A stretch of 64,000 nt of DNA from an uncultured Slackia sp. (GCF_944321625.1 NZ_CALUMA010000047.1:86077-150076); one strand, 5' to 3'; positions 24,985 to 35,792 are shown, numbered from the stretch's first letter. Notes: generated by a model from the letters alone, not told the origin. Program-made: numbers and translations.

Positions 24985-27774
24985 ATGGCGGACGACATCA
25001 CCACCACGGCGGAAGGCGGCGAAGCAAGCGGCCGCAAGGCCGCAACGGCTACGTCCGACAAATCCGAGAAAAAAGCCAAAGACGGCAAGAACAAGACGGT
25101 CAAATCCCGCCCCAGCCGCAAGCCCTACATGCAGAACCGCGAGCTTTCGTGGCTCGAGTTCAATAAGCGCGTGCTTGACCAGTCCACCGATCCCGCCGTG
25201 CCCCTGCTTGAGCGCATGAAGTTCATCGCCATCTGGCGCTCCAATCTCGAAGAGTTCTTCATGGTGCGTGTGGGCAGTCTGCTCGATCTGGAGCTCGCCA
25301 AAGAGGTCGTTTATGACAGCAAAACAGGCATGACCCCGGCAGAGCAGCTCGATGCCGTGTATGCGCGCGTGCGCGAGCTGACCCCTAAAGCGTCGGAGGA
25401 TTTCCGCATGGTGCGCCACCAGCTCGAAGCGGCCGGCATTCACCAACTCTACCCCGACGAGCTCACCCCCGCCCAGCTTGAAGAGCTGGACGACTACATG
25501 GAGATGAACGTGCTGCCGCTCGTCTCCCCGCAGATCATCAACTCGCTGCACCCGTTCCCCCATCTGGAAAACGGCGCGCTCTATATAGCCGTGCGCTTGG
25601 ACGACCAGGCCGAGCCCGAAAAGGCAAAAGCCCGCGCCAAGGCCGCCGAGAACGTAATCATGGGCATCATCCCCATGCCGCGCGACTGCAACCGCATCAT
25701 TCCGCTGAAAGATCCCAACGGCGGCTACGCCTTCATTCTGCTGGAGCACGCCCTTGAGATGGCGGCCGACCACATCTTCGAGATGTACCCGGTCAAGCAC
25801 GCCAACGTGATCCAGGTGACGCGCAACGCTGACCTTGATATGCACGAGGAATCCGACGAATACGACGAGGATTTCCGCAGCCACATGCAGCGCATCCTGA
25901 AGAAGCGCGGCCGCCTTGCCCCTGTGCGCCTGGAGAGCGAGCGCCCGCTTTCGGACACCACCGAGCGCTTCCTGTGCAAGCGCCTCGGCCTCAAGCGCAA
26001 CCAGGTGTACTCCGTGGGCATGCCGCTTGACATGGGTTATTCCTGGGGTCTGGCGGGGCTGATTGGCTCCGAGCGCGCCGCTGCGCTCACCGATGAACCG
26101 GCAAGCCCGCAGTGGCCCGACTGCCTGGTGCGCGGCGTGAGCGTCATCGAGCAGGTCCAGCACAAGGATGTCATGCTCTCCTACCCCTACGAATCCATGG
26201 ACCCGTTCGTGCACCTGCTGCAGGAAGCCGCCATCGACCCGGATGTCATCTCCATCAAGATCACGCTGTACCGCCTGGCCAGCCAGTCGCGCCTGGCCGA
26301 GGCCCTGATCACCGCCGCCGAAAACGGCAAGGAGGTCACGGCGCTGTTCGAGCTGCGTGCCCGTTTCGACGAGAGCAACAACATCGAGTGGTCGCAGCGC
26401 TTTGAGCAGGCCGGATGCAATATCATCTACGGCTTCCGCGACTTCAAGGTGCACTCCAAGATCTGCGCCATCACGCGCCGCGGCAAGGACGGCCTGCAGT
26501 TCATCACGCAGCTGGGCACCGGCAACTACAACGAAAAGACGGCCAAGCTCTACACCGACCTGTCCATGATTACCTGCGATCCCCAGATCGGCATGGACGC
26601 GTCCAAGTTCTTCCGCAACATGCAGCTTGAGACCATCGCCGATGACTACAAGCGCCTGTGGGTGGCCCCGCTCATGATCAAACAGAACATCTGCGCCGCC
26701 ATCGACGAGGAGATTGCCAAGGCCCAGGCTGGCAAGCCGTGCGGCATCATGATGAAGACCAACTCGGTGACCGACAAAGACGTCATTGAGAAGCTTGCCG
26801 AGGCCAGCCGCGCCGGCGTGAAGGCAACGCTGCTCGTGCGCGGCATCTCGTGCCTGGTGCCCGGCGTGCCCGGCCATACTGAGAACATCCGCGTGGTGAG
26901 CGTGGTGGGCCGCGAGCTTGAGCATTCTCGCATCTACATGTTCGGCGCCGAGGACGACCCCGAGCGCAAGATTTATCTGTCCAGCGCCGACCTGATGACC
27001 CGCAACCTGGACAAGCGCGTGGAAATCGCCTGGCCGGTGAGCGATCCCGACCTGCGCGCCAAGGTTGTGAACTACTACAACACTATGCTCTCCGACACCG
27101 CCAAGCTGCGCGAGCTCAAGCCCAACGGCGCCTACACCGAGCTGTATCACTTCGTTCCGCGCCGCCCCGACGGCAGCTTCGCCGCCAAGCCGTTCGACGC
27201 GCAGGATCACCTGATCAAGGAGGCCTATATCGCCGCCGAGCGTGCCCCGAAGGCGCCGAGCCGCGACTTCATCATGCATGCGGTGAGCACGCAAATCGAG
27301 GCGCTTGACGAGGAGGCACGCGATGACGAGGCCGCCTTGGATTACGAGCGCGTTCCCGCCCGTCGCGCAAGCGCCATCGATTCGGAGATGGAATCCGAAA
27401 GCGCCGGCTATCAGGGTAAAAACGATAGCGACACGACCAACACCGCTGATTACGACGGTGGCATGAGCGACCTGGATGAACCGGCAGACTCCGCCGCTGA
27501 GGAAAAGGCTGCTCCGGCCGCTGAGGCCAAGCCCGCGGTTTCCGCCCCCGAGGTTGAGGTGAAGCCGGAAGCTGAGCCCGCCGAGGCGCCCGCTCCCGAA
27601 GCCAAACCCGAGCCCAAGCCCACGGTGAGCCAGCGTATCGAGACCGCGGAGGCTGCCAAGGCAGAGGCAGCGGCACCTGCCGAGCAGGCCGCAGCGCCTA
27701 CGGCAGAGCCCGCGCCCGCTCCAGCCGAAGAGCCCAAGAAGAAGGGCTTCTTCGCCAGGTTGTTTGGCAAGTAG
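24985..27774 (+). CDS. ppk1: Polyphosphate kinase 1 with long C-terminal tail
   Basis: A 929-residue enzyme that polymerises ATP gamma-phosphate into polyphosphate. Domains follow the PPK1 order: N domain (NRELSWLEFNKRVLDQ), head domain, C1 with the autophosphorylated histidine in DFKVHSKICAITRR, and C2 (SRIYMFG; YLSSADLMTRNLDKRVEI). The ATG at 24985 follows GAGGAGGG. The first ~45 residues are charged and low-complexity. The last ~170 residues are an Ala/Pro/Glu-rich tail ending in KKKGFFARLFGK, a basic amphipathic end absent from usual PPK1 proteins of ~690-720 residues. The tail may tether the enzyme to membrane or other partners. Confidence 0.95.
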   Translation: MADDITTTAEGGEASGRKAATATSDKSEKKAKDGKNKTVKSRPSRKPYMQNRELSWLEFNKRVLDQSTDPAVPLLERMKFIAIWRSNLEEFFMVRVGSLLDLELAKEVVYDSKTGMTPAEQLDAVYARVRELTPKASEDFRMVRHQLEAAGIHQLYPDELTPAQLEELDDYMEMNVLPLVSPQIINSLHPFPHLENGALYIAVRLDDQAEPEKAKARAKAAENVIMGIIPMPRDCNRIIPLKDPNGGYAFILLEHALEMAADHIFEMYPVKHANVIQVTRNADLDMHEESDEYDEDFRSHMQRILKKRGRLAPVRLESERPLSDTTERFLCKRLGLKRNQVYSVGMPLDMGYSWGLAGLIGSERAAALTDEPASPQWPDCLVRGVSVIEQVQHKDVMLSYPYESMDPFVHLLQEAAIDPDVISIKITLYRLASQSRLAEALITAAENGKEVTALFELRARFDESNNIEWSQRFEQAGCNIIYGFRDFKVHSKICAITRRGKDGLQFITQLGTGNYNEKTAKLYTDLSMITCDPQIGMDASKFFRNMQLETIADDYKRLWVAPLMIKQNICAAIDEEIAKAQAGKPCGIMMKTNSVTDKDVIEKLAEASRAGVKATLLVRGISCLVPGVPGHTENIRVVSVVGRELEHSRIYMFGAEDDPERKIYLSSADLMTRNLDKRVEIAWPVSDPDLRAKVVNYYNTMLSDTAKLRELKPNGAYTELYHFVPRRPDGSFAAKPFDAQDHLIKEAYIAAERAPKAPSRDFIMHAVSTQIEALDEEARDDEAALDYERVPARRASAIDSEMESESAGYQGKNDSDTTNTADYDGGMSDLDEPADSAAEEKAAPAAEAKPAVSAPEVEVKPEAEPAEAPAPEAKPEPKPTVSQRIETAEAAKAEAAAPAEQAAAPTAEPAPAPAEEPKKKGFFARLFGK

Positions 27775-27806
27775 GCAATTAAGCGCCTAGACCATATCGT
27801 TAGATT

Positions 27807-27837
27807 GGGGGCGAATCCTTCGGGATTCGCCCCTTTT
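27807..27837 (+). terminator. Terminator of ppk1
   Basis: GGGGCGAATCC, a TTCG loop and GGATTCGCCCC followed by TTTTCTT, 33 bases after the stop. Confidence 0.9.
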
Positions 27838-27896
27838 CTTGCACGACTCTTTCGCAACGATGCTTCATGCCCATCACTGAGTATTACCGAATAAGG

Positions 27897-27935
27897 TTTA
27901 CTGAATTATTTTTCAGTGAACTATGATTCAGTAAA
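27897..27935. repeat. Operator-like inverted repeat between convergent genes
   Basis: TTTACTGAAT (27897-27906) and ATTCAGTAAA (27926-27935) are a perfect 10-bp inverted pair, with a third related half-site TTCAGTGAA in between (27912-27920). The surrounding DNA is AT-rich. Both neighbouring genes end here, so it is not an obvious operator for either and may be a relic of a lost gene. Confidence 0.5.
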
Positions 27936-27954
27936 TTTGGCCACGACAGGAGAG

Positions 27955-29382
27955 CTACTCCCCGGAGCGGGCATGCTTGCGCTGGTTCTCAGCCTTGCGA
28001 TGGAGCGCGCGGTACATGCCCAGGCACTGCGTGAGCGCCTCGCCTTTGGAAACGCCCGCCAGACGCACCTTGTGAGCGAACCGCAGCACCTCACCCATCT
28101 CAGGGCCCGACTCGACCCCGGCGGCAATCAGGTCATCGCCCTTCACATACGGACGAGCCATGAGTTCCTGGAAGGCATGAAGATGCCCCGCCAACCTATC
28201 CGCCACCGTAGCAAACGGCTCACCGCCCGTGCTGCCTTCCCAGTCGGACTGCGCCAGCAGGCACAAATCGGCTGGACAGCAGCTCTCGTCGAACAGCTTG
28301 GTGAACGACTTCTGCTTCGCATTGGCGTTGAGCAGCGAACCGGGACGCATGTGCAGCTTGACCATGTTCAGCACATACTGCTTGAGGCGCTTCTCGTGGA
28401 ACACGCGGTCCATGAACGCCGCAGCCACCTCGACGCCCTCGTTCTCGTGGCCGTACGATACGATGCGGCCCGTCTCCAGCCTGAACGTGGTTTTGGGTTT
28501 GCCCATGTCGTGGCACAGCGCCGCGAGCATCAGGCCCAAAGGCCAGCTTGCCTGATCGCGTAGCGTGGCGGCGCAGTCCAGAACGAGCATGGTGTGCTCG
28601 AACACGTCCCCTTCGGGATGGAAACAAGGGTTTTGCTCCACGCCGATGAGCGCGTTCACCTCGTCGAACCAGCCTTCGAGCTGGTCCATCTCGCGAAGCA
28701 TGCAGAAATAGATTGAAGGGCGCCGCGCTTTGAGGAGCGCCTTCTTGGTTTCCTCGGCAATGCGCTCATGGGGCAGATGCTCAAGCGACATGGTGCGACA
28801 GAGCTCAATGGTGGACGCATCAATGCGCATATCGAAGCGGGCGGCGAACTGCGCGGCTCGCAACACGCGCAGTGGATCTTCGCCAAATGTGCGTCCGTCG
28901 ACATGCCTGATTACGCCCGCGCGCAGATCATCCGCACCGCCGTAACAGTCAACCACCTCGCCCGTCAGCACGTCCTGATACAGCGCGTTCATAGTGAAAT
29001 CGCGGCGGCGAGCAGCCTCTTTAATTCCCAGCGCTGGGTCAACTTGCACCTCAAAGTCGCGGTGTCCCTTGCCAACGCACACCTCGGTACGCGGGAGCGC
29101 CACGTCGATATCGTTGCCGAAAAGCTTATAGATGCCGAAGGATTCGCCCACACGCATCACGGTGCCGAACTCGCTCAGGATCCGCTCGAGCGTTTCCTGG
29201 CCAACGCCGTGAACCTCGATATCCAGATCCTTGGTATCGCGGCCCAGAATCGCATCGCGCACGCATCCGCCCACGAAGTACGCGCGCCCGCCCCGTGCCG
29301 CAACCGCCCGAGCGAACTCTCTCGCACACGTAATCTCGGGGGAGTCCAAGCGCTCGTATTGTCCTTCGCCTGCAGTCGCCAT
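27955..29382 (-). CDS. CCA-adding-type tRNA nucleotidyltransferase with HD domain
   Basis: A 475-residue class II nucleotidyltransferase. The catalytic head has GGCVRDAILGRDTKDLDIEV (residues ~33-52), with Asp-x-Asp as metal ligand, and RRRDFTMNALYQD. The neck/body follows (GEDPLRVLRAAQFAARF), and an HD phosphohydrolase-type domain has LAALCHDMGKPK. Enzymes of this kind add CCA to tRNA 3' ends, though some HD-fused members act on other tRNA or poly(A) substrates. The ATG at 29382 follows GGAGG at ideal spacing. It is a single gene, convergent with ppk1. Confidence 0.9.
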   Translation of the reverse strand: MATAGEGQYERLDSPEITCAREFARAVAARGGRAYFVGGCVRDAILGRDTKDLDIEVHGVGQETLERILSEFGTVMRVGESFGIYKLFGNDIDVALPRTEVCVGKGHRDFEVQVDPALGIKEAARRRDFTMNALYQDVLTGEVVDCYGGADDLRAGVIRHVDGRTFGEDPLRVLRAAQFAARFDMRIDASTIELCRTMSLEHLPHERIAEETKKALLKARRPSIYFCMLREMDQLEGWFDEVNALIGVEQNPCFHPEGDVFEHTMLVLDCAATLRDQASWPLGLMLAALCHDMGKPKTTFRLETGRIVSYGHENEGVEVAAAFMDRVFHEKRLKQYVLNMVKLHMRPGSLLNANAKQKSFTKLFDESCCPADLCLLAQSDWEGSTGGEPFATVADRLAGHLHAFQELMARPYVKGDDLIAAGVESGPEMGEVLRFAHKVRLAGVSKGEALTQCLGMYRALHRKAENQRKHARSGE

Positions 29383-29459
29383 ACTCAAACCTCCGACCTA
29401 TGCGTGCATTCGCCTTCCACTTCGCATCATACGCAAATGCGCCCAGAACGCAAAAGAAC

Positions 29460-29484
29460 GCGCCGCGGCGAAAAGCCACGGCGC
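29460..29484 (-). terminator. Terminator of the small membrane protein gene
   Basis: On the minus strand GCGCCGTGGC, TTTTC and GCCGCGGCGC form a near-perfect hairpin followed by GTTCTTTTG, 36 bases after the stop at 29521. Confidence 0.7.
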
Positions 29485-29520
29485 TTGGCGGATGCGGTTC
29501 GCTGACTTTAGGCAATCGTC

Positions 29521-29694
29521 CTACTTCGAAGCGGCCTCCCAAGGGTAGCCGCCTTCGGTTCCGCTGCCAAAACCAAGATCGCCAAGGAAGTTGGCGATGA
29601 CCGTAAGCGGCCAACCGGGATCGCCCCAAAGCCACACGCCTATGCCATAAATTGCGATAACAACAATGACGGGCAGCAAATCTTCAAGATCCAT
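29521..29694 (-). CDS. Small single-span membrane protein (57 residues)
   Basis: A short gene with start MDLEDLLPVIVVIAIYGIGVW, one hydrophobic span (~residues 7-23), then a Trp/Gly-rich segment (LWGDPGWPLTVIANFLGDLGF) and a polar end. The ATG at 29694 has GGGAGG with five bases of spacing, and a terminator follows the stop, so it is a complete transcription unit. I do not recognise a family. It could be a regulator of a membrane complex; nothing in the neighbourhood decides this. Confidence 0.65.
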   Translation of the reverse strand: MDLEDLLPVIVVIAIYGIGVWLWGDPGWPLTVIANFLGDLGFGSGTEGGYPWEAASK

Positions 29695-29798
29695 GGTCGC
29701 CTCCCTTCGGCGTTGCTTATCTGTTAGCTTTATTCTCTCATGAACTGGGAAAACAACGCACGTTTGTTGCTGTTTTGTGCAAAAATGATCCGCCCTTG

Positions 29799-30764
29799 TT
29801 ATTGCGTCGAATAAAAGAGGCGATTCTGTCCATCCACGAAAATCGCGACGGCGATTTCGGGGCGGCTTTTGGCAAACTCGATACCGCCCTCAATACCCAG
29901 CGCGCACAGTGTGGTGGAAAAACCATCGCAGTCAAAGCTCTTTGCCGCCACTACGGTGGCGCTTTCGACATCGGTCTGGATGGGCATGCCCGTACGCGGG
30001 TCTAAAATGTGACAATAACGCTTGCCGTTCAGCTCGAAGCAGCGTTCGTAAAGGCCGCTCGTCACCACTGAGCCATCCGTTAAATTCACGGCGCCGAGAA
30101 TCTTGGATGTGTCCCGCGGATTGCGGATACCAACAGCAAAGGGGCTGCCGTCGGGCTTACCGCCGCCCACCACCACGTTGCCTCCCAGGTTGATAATAAA
30201 ATGCATCACGCCGCAGTCGCGCAAAAGCTCGCCGAGCCTATCGGCAATCCATCCTTTTGCCGTGCCGCCCACATCTACCATAGCACCAGGATGCGAGAGC
30301 CGCGCCGTACGAGTGCCCGGCTCGCCACCAAGCTCGATGCCGCGCCAATCGACAAGCGCCAGCCGCCCTTGCAGCGCATCGGCATCAGGCATCACGCCTC
30401 GCTGGAAATCCCACAAGCTGGTGAGCGAACCTACCGTGATATCGAACCAACCAAGAGATTGCTCGCAATAGCGAAGACTTCCTTGCAGCAAATCATACGT
30501 TTCATCCGCAATTGCCACGGCGGCTCCACCCGCCGCATTCAGCCGCGACACATCACTATGCGGCAGCGTGCGCGAGAAAAGCCGCTCGTAGCGCCGGCAC
30601 GCCTCTACCGCCCGAGAAAAGGCCGAGAACACCGCTCGCTCTTCCCCGTAGGCGCTCAAAGCCACCTCGGTGTTAAAAGCATAGAACGTACATTGGTGCG
30701 GTCCCTGCGGATCTTTGCCGCACAGGTAATCCACTTTATCTTCCAGGGGAATCGCATCGAGCAT
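29799..30764 (-). CDS. apbE: FAD:protein FMN transferase (ApbE family)
   Basis: A 321-residue ApbE-type enzyme, which attaches FMN from FAD covalently to a threonine or serine of flavoproteins using Mg2+. Family motifs: GGTAKGWIADRLGELL, INLGGNVVVGGGKPDGSPFAVGI (split in family alignments as GGN...), CHILDPRTGMP and FSTTLCALG. The conserved N-terminal segment begins near CTFYAFNTEVAL. Start chosen at ATG 30764 with AAAGG upstream; the frame is open for 41 more codons. No lipoprotein signal is present at this start. No FMN-binding domain protein is encoded next to it, although a Tat flavoprotein lies 1.3 kb away. Confidence 0.9.
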   Translation of the reverse strand: MLDAIPLEDKVDYLCGKDPQGPHQCTFYAFNTEVALSAYGEERAVFSAFSRAVEACRRYERLFSRTLPHSDVSRLNAAGGAAVAIADETYDLLQGSLRYCEQSLGWFDITVGSLTSLWDFQRGVMPDADALQGRLALVDWRGIELGGEPGTRTARLSHPGAMVDVGGTAKGWIADRLGELLRDCGVMHFIINLGGNVVVGGGKPDGSPFAVGIRNPRDTSKILGAVNLTDGSVVTSGLYERCFELNGKRYCHILDPRTGMPIQTDVESATVVAAKSFDCDGFSTTLCALGIEGGIEFAKSRPEIAVAIFVDGQNRLFYSTQ

Positions 30765-30884
30765 CGTGATGCCTTTCGTCAGTCTTCGCACAAGCATGAA
30801 GCACGCGCCGTCCATGGGCGCCGCAGAGTACCGCTGCATATTATAGAAGAGGTGTCTTCTGAACGCCGACGGCGAGCAGCGTCG

Positions 30885-31051
30885 CATGCGGCGTGGCGAG
30901 AATGGAGCCCGGAGTCTCGTACATTGGCTGCGGTCATATGAGGCCCGCTACCTCGCATGGCCCGTAGTCGAATGGGGCCTGTATCTCGCATGGCCGGCGG
31001 GTCGCATGCGACCCGCCGGCCATACATGAGACCGCAGTCGCACATGGGCTC
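30885..31051. repeat. Five ~35-bp direct repeats with a 34-bp perfect palindrome
   Basis: The 420-base gap 30765-31183 between divergent apbE and iclR-type genes holds five units starting at CAT 30885, 30922, 30956, 30989 and 31025 (spacing 37, 34, 33, 36). Shared core: CATGGCCCGTAGTCG followed by AATGGGGCC, with variation. The fourth unit is a perfect 34-bp palindrome (30990-31023, half ATGGCCGGCGGGTCGCA). The array could be an operator cluster for the adjacent IclR regulator or a small repeat-expanded element. Confidence 0.7.
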
Positions 31052-31183
31052 AGCGTGCGCAAGCCAAAGCCCCTCCTTCTCAACGAAACCAACCATGAAC
31101 AGCGCGTTGCATTCCAAAGCCGCGGCAATACGCCCTGATGCGTTTTGTTTATACTGGTCAATGGCCCATGAAAGGGGGCTTTT

Positions 31184-31954
31184 ATGGACAGCCGCGAAAA
31201 ACAAACAATGCAGTCGCTCGAACGCGCCCTGGACGTACTTGAGGCGCTTTCAAGCTCCCATGGGGGAATTGGGGTATCGGAGCTCGCGATCAAAACGGGC
31301 CTGAGCAAAACCACCACGCATCGTATTTTGCAGACCCTGGCAACCCGCGGATATGCCGAAAAAACTCTTTCCGGCGCTTACGAGTTAGGGTCGCAACCGT
31401 TTATCCTGATGAGTCGGCACATCAATTCGCTCGAGCTTCAAGTTGAAGCTCGCCCGTATTTGCTTGCGCTTGAGCACGCCCTGAAGCTTCCGGCTTACCT
31501 GGGAGTGCTCGATGGCCCCTTCGTTTCCATCATCGGCAAAGAATCTGAGAGCAAAGCGGATGAAGATTTCACCCGCGTAGGAAAACGCTATCCCGCCCAC
31601 TGTTCGTCAATGGGAAAGGTGCTTCTGTCGTGTCTTTCGGCTGAAGAGCTTGAGGAGGCGCTTTTCGATTTTACATTTGAGCCCCATACGCCCAACACCA
31701 TTACAAACCGAAGGGATTTCGTGCGCTATTTGCGCACCGTCAGACGAAACGGATGGGCGGCCGACTGCGAGGAATCGGAATTCGACCACCGATGCATTGC
31801 GGCCCCCATTTTCGATTTCAGCGGCGAGGCCGTTGCGGCGGTAGGCGTAAGCGGATCAAACGGCGACCTCCCCGAGGAAGACTTTGCCGCCGTGGCGCAC
31901 AAGGTTATGCGTGCGGCGGCGGGCATTTCGCGACGCATGGGATACGTCGAGTGA
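31184..31954 (+). CDS. IclR-family transcriptional regulator
   Basis: A 256-residue regulator. The N-terminal winged helix-turn-helix (QSLERALDVLEALSSSHGGIGVSELAIKTGLSKTTTHRILQTLATRGYAEK) is followed by an IclR effector-binding domain (~80-250: RYPAHCSSMGKVLLSCLS; DCEESEFDHRCIAAPIFDFSGEAVAAVGVSG). The ATG at 31184 follows AAAGGGGG. IclR proteins bind small organic acids and control adjacent catabolic or respiratory genes. Here the candidates are apbE (divergent) and the Tat flavoprotein (convergent, 32076-33701). Confidence 0.93.
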   Translation: MDSREKQTMQSLERALDVLEALSSSHGGIGVSELAIKTGLSKTTTHRILQTLATRGYAEKTLSGAYELGSQPFILMSRHINSLELQVEARPYLLALEHALKLPAYLGVLDGPFVSIIGKESESKADEDFTRVGKRYPAHCSSMGKVLLSCLSAEELEEALFDFTFEPHTPNTITNRRDFVRYLRTVRRNGWAADCEESEFDHRCIAAPIFDFSGEAVAAVGVSGSNGDLPEEDFAAVAHKVMRAAAGISRRMGYVE

Positions 31955-31997
31955 GCCTTTACGCTGCAGCTTTGTCAGCGAGCGGCGCCCATTGTGC

Positions 31998-32036
31998 AAA
32001 ACCGCCGGTGCGAGGAGGGACGCTGCCGGCGGTTTT
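31998..32036. terminator. Bidirectional terminator
   Basis: Arms AAAACCGCCGG and CCGGCGGTTTT flank a 17-base loop between the convergent IclR and flavoprotein genes; both directions end in a T run. Confidence 0.8.
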
Positions 32037-32075
32037 GCCCTATATCGAACTGCTCAGTAGAATTAATTGTTTCAG

Positions 32076-33701
32076 CTATGCCGTAGTCGCCGCGTTCCTG
32101 CCGGCAATGCGTCCCCAATTGAGCGCGCCCTGGAGGCAGGTGCCGGAACCTGGGTAGTACGGCCCAATCCACCCTGCCGTGTCAACGCCGGCGCCGAACA
32201 GATGCGGAATGGGGTTCCCATCGGTATCGAGAATTGCGGCATCGGTATTGATCAGGAGCCCGCCAATAGACCCAATGTTGGTGTTCTGGGTTTTCCAGGC
32301 GAAGTAAGGAGCCTCATCGAGCGGTGTCAACTGGACAACGCGCCCGAAAGCGGCATCTTCCCCAGCCTTACAAGCGGCATTCCACGATTCGACCGTAGCT
32401 TTGAGATTGGATGCGGGCATGCCCAGCGCCTTCGCAAGCTCGTCAAGCGAGTCGGCCTGCACCAGGCTCCCGTCATCAAGCGCCGCCTTGCGAGCATCCG
32501 CGCCGTCCGATGCGTTATCAGACCAGGAGCATTTAGCGTCCGACGTCAGCATTTTGTTGTCCATGAGCATGTACGTGCACCCATCCATGCCGCCCTGGGC
32601 CATAGCGGCGTTGAACATCGCGCGGCAATGGAAGGCGTACGTGGTATCCTCGCGCACGAATCGGTTGCCACGCATATCGATCAGGATATAGGGGATTTCG
32701 GGGTTCTGGTTGTTGGTGTAGCTCCAGGTTTGGAGTATTAGGTCGACGGCGCCATGGAACGCCGTATCGGCGCCGTGCGCCATTCCGATGCGAATGCCGT
32801 CGCCTGTATTGGTTGCGGCAGTAGCAACGGCCTGCGTCTTGATATCCCAATACTGCTGCTGGTCATACTTGAATGCCATGTCTTCGTTGTGGTCAATTGA
32901 TCCCATTGCCAGCACAACGCCCTTGTTTGCCTTGTAGTTCTTGCCGTCTTTGGTGGCAACGCCTACAACCGTGCCGTTTTCGTCTTGGTAAATGTCAACC
33001 ACTTCCGTATCGGTTTGCACCTCACCTCCCTTTTCCTGCACGGCGGCAAGGGCATTGGTGGCCCACACCACGCCTCCGGTCTTCGTTTCGTCGGATGCGT
33101 CAGTAATCAGATGGATGCGATCACGCATGTATTCGTCTTTCATATAGGGCGTGGGATAGCATCCGAACACGTTCGAGAAAGTGATATTGAAGTTGTCGGC
33201 CATCCACTGCAGATTATCGGCCGCATTGTCAGCCATGCATTGCACAAGTTCCTCTTTGACAAGTCCCTCGCCGTCGGTCATCCAAAAATTCTTATGAAGC
33301 TCCGGGCTGTCATCGGTCACGCCAGCGATTTCTTTTTGCCATGTGGTGCCACTTGCTTGAATGGCGCCTTCTGCAAGAGCGGTTGTTCCGCCCGTGGTGC
33401 CGGCCTTTTCAAGCACCAGCACGCTCGACGCCCCATTCTCAAGCGCAGAATACGCCGCAGTAAGCCCGCTGCCGCCGCCTCCGCACACAACGACATCGTA
33501 TTCGCCATCCCACGAAGAAGGCACGCTCGATCCCGTGGATGCGGAAGAAGAGGCCTTCTCGCCCGCTTGGCTTGGAGAGCATCCTGCCAGCCCTGCGGCC
33601 GCTACCCCCGCCAGCCCCATTGCGGCAGCAGTCACAAACCCACGGCGTGACAGCCCCTTTTCCATAGTGGATTCCGACTTCATTGATTGCATCGCGGTCA
33701 T
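32076..33701 (-). CDS. Tat-exported FAD-dependent reductase (third flavoprotein)
   Basis: A 541-residue flavoprotein of the fumarate/urocanate reductase superfamily. Twin arginines at 19-20 (LSRRGFVTAAAMG) and LAGC ending at Cys41 indicate a Tat lipoprotein. The FAD loop VVCGGGGSGL is at ~71-80; GTTALAEGAIQASGT, NKGVVLAMGSIDHNE and a C-terminal GLLINTDAAILDTDG / AGVDTAGWIGPYYPGSG block complete the fold. The C-terminal end differs from the pair at the window start (YPGSGTCLQGALNWGRIAGRNA), so substrate specificity probably differs. The ATG at 33701 follows AGGGGG with five bases of spacing. Likely controlled by the nearby IclR protein (inference). Confidence 0.9.
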   Translation of the reverse strand: MTAMQSMKSESTMEKGLSRRGFVTAAAMGLAGVAAAGLAGCSPSQAGEKASSSASTGSSVPSSWDGEYDVVVCGGGGSGLTAAYSALENGASSVLVLEKAGTTGGTTALAEGAIQASGTTWQKEIAGVTDDSPELHKNFWMTDGEGLVKEELVQCMADNAADNLQWMADNFNITFSNVFGCYPTPYMKDEYMRDRIHLITDASDETKTGGVVWATNALAAVQEKGGEVQTDTEVVDIYQDENGTVVGVATKDGKNYKANKGVVLAMGSIDHNEDMAFKYDQQQYWDIKTQAVATAATNTGDGIRIGMAHGADTAFHGAVDLILQTWSYTNNQNPEIPYILIDMRGNRFVREDTTYAFHCRAMFNAAMAQGGMDGCTYMLMDNKMLTSDAKCSWSDNASDGADARKAALDDGSLVQADSLDELAKALGMPASNLKATVESWNAACKAGEDAAFGRVVQLTPLDEAPYFAWKTQNTNIGSIGGLLINTDAAILDTDGNPIPHLFGAGVDTAGWIGPYYPGSGTCLQGALNWGRIAGRNAATTA

Positions 33702-33977
33702 GACGTCCCCCTAACCTTTGGGTCTTGAGCTTCGCGTCGGAACCAACGCACTGAGAGCTTCGCCAAACCCCAGAACCGCAATATCTCTGCGGCTTGGCAC
33801 GCCCCTCGCTTGCGTTCAAGCATCTGGCGCGTTACCCCGCCCGCCTCCCTGCGGGCTTGTATGACCCGAAGTTTAAAGAGCCGCAAGACGCCCCACAACG
33901 CCCCCAAACCGCCGTACGGCACGGGTGTTCCACGATGCGGAACAACGCAGAATCGCATGCGTTTTGCCGCCAAACAA

Positions 33978-34007
33978 CAAGGCGGCGACCGAATGGCCGC
34001 CGCCTTG
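33978..34007 (-). terminator. Terminator of groEL; gap 33702-34039
   Basis: On the minus strand CAAGGCGGCG and CGCCGCCTTG arms are followed by TTGTTTGG, 33 bases after the groEL stop. The rest of the 338-base gap between groEL and the flavoprotein start (33702-33970) shows short GC-rich hairpins but no gene or promoter I can defend. Confidence 0.8.
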
Positions 34008-34039
34008 AATGGCGTTGCTCTATGGTTAATGCAAACGCA

Positions 34040-35728
<1,689 letters not shown>

Positions 35729-35792
35729 TTACTTGCGAATCGTCATCGCTTCAGCCACGATTTGGAGCCGCGAGCGCTTCGCAATCGCAACG

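Noticed and set aside
24838..27294. 818-residue open frame antisense to ppk1
   Set aside because: It mirrors the GC-rich third positions of ppk1, has no domain, and is His/Leu/Ala/Gly-rich as expected for a shadow frame.
30885..31051. CRISPR array from ~35-bp units
   Set aside because: The units are contiguous degenerate repeats without unique spacers.
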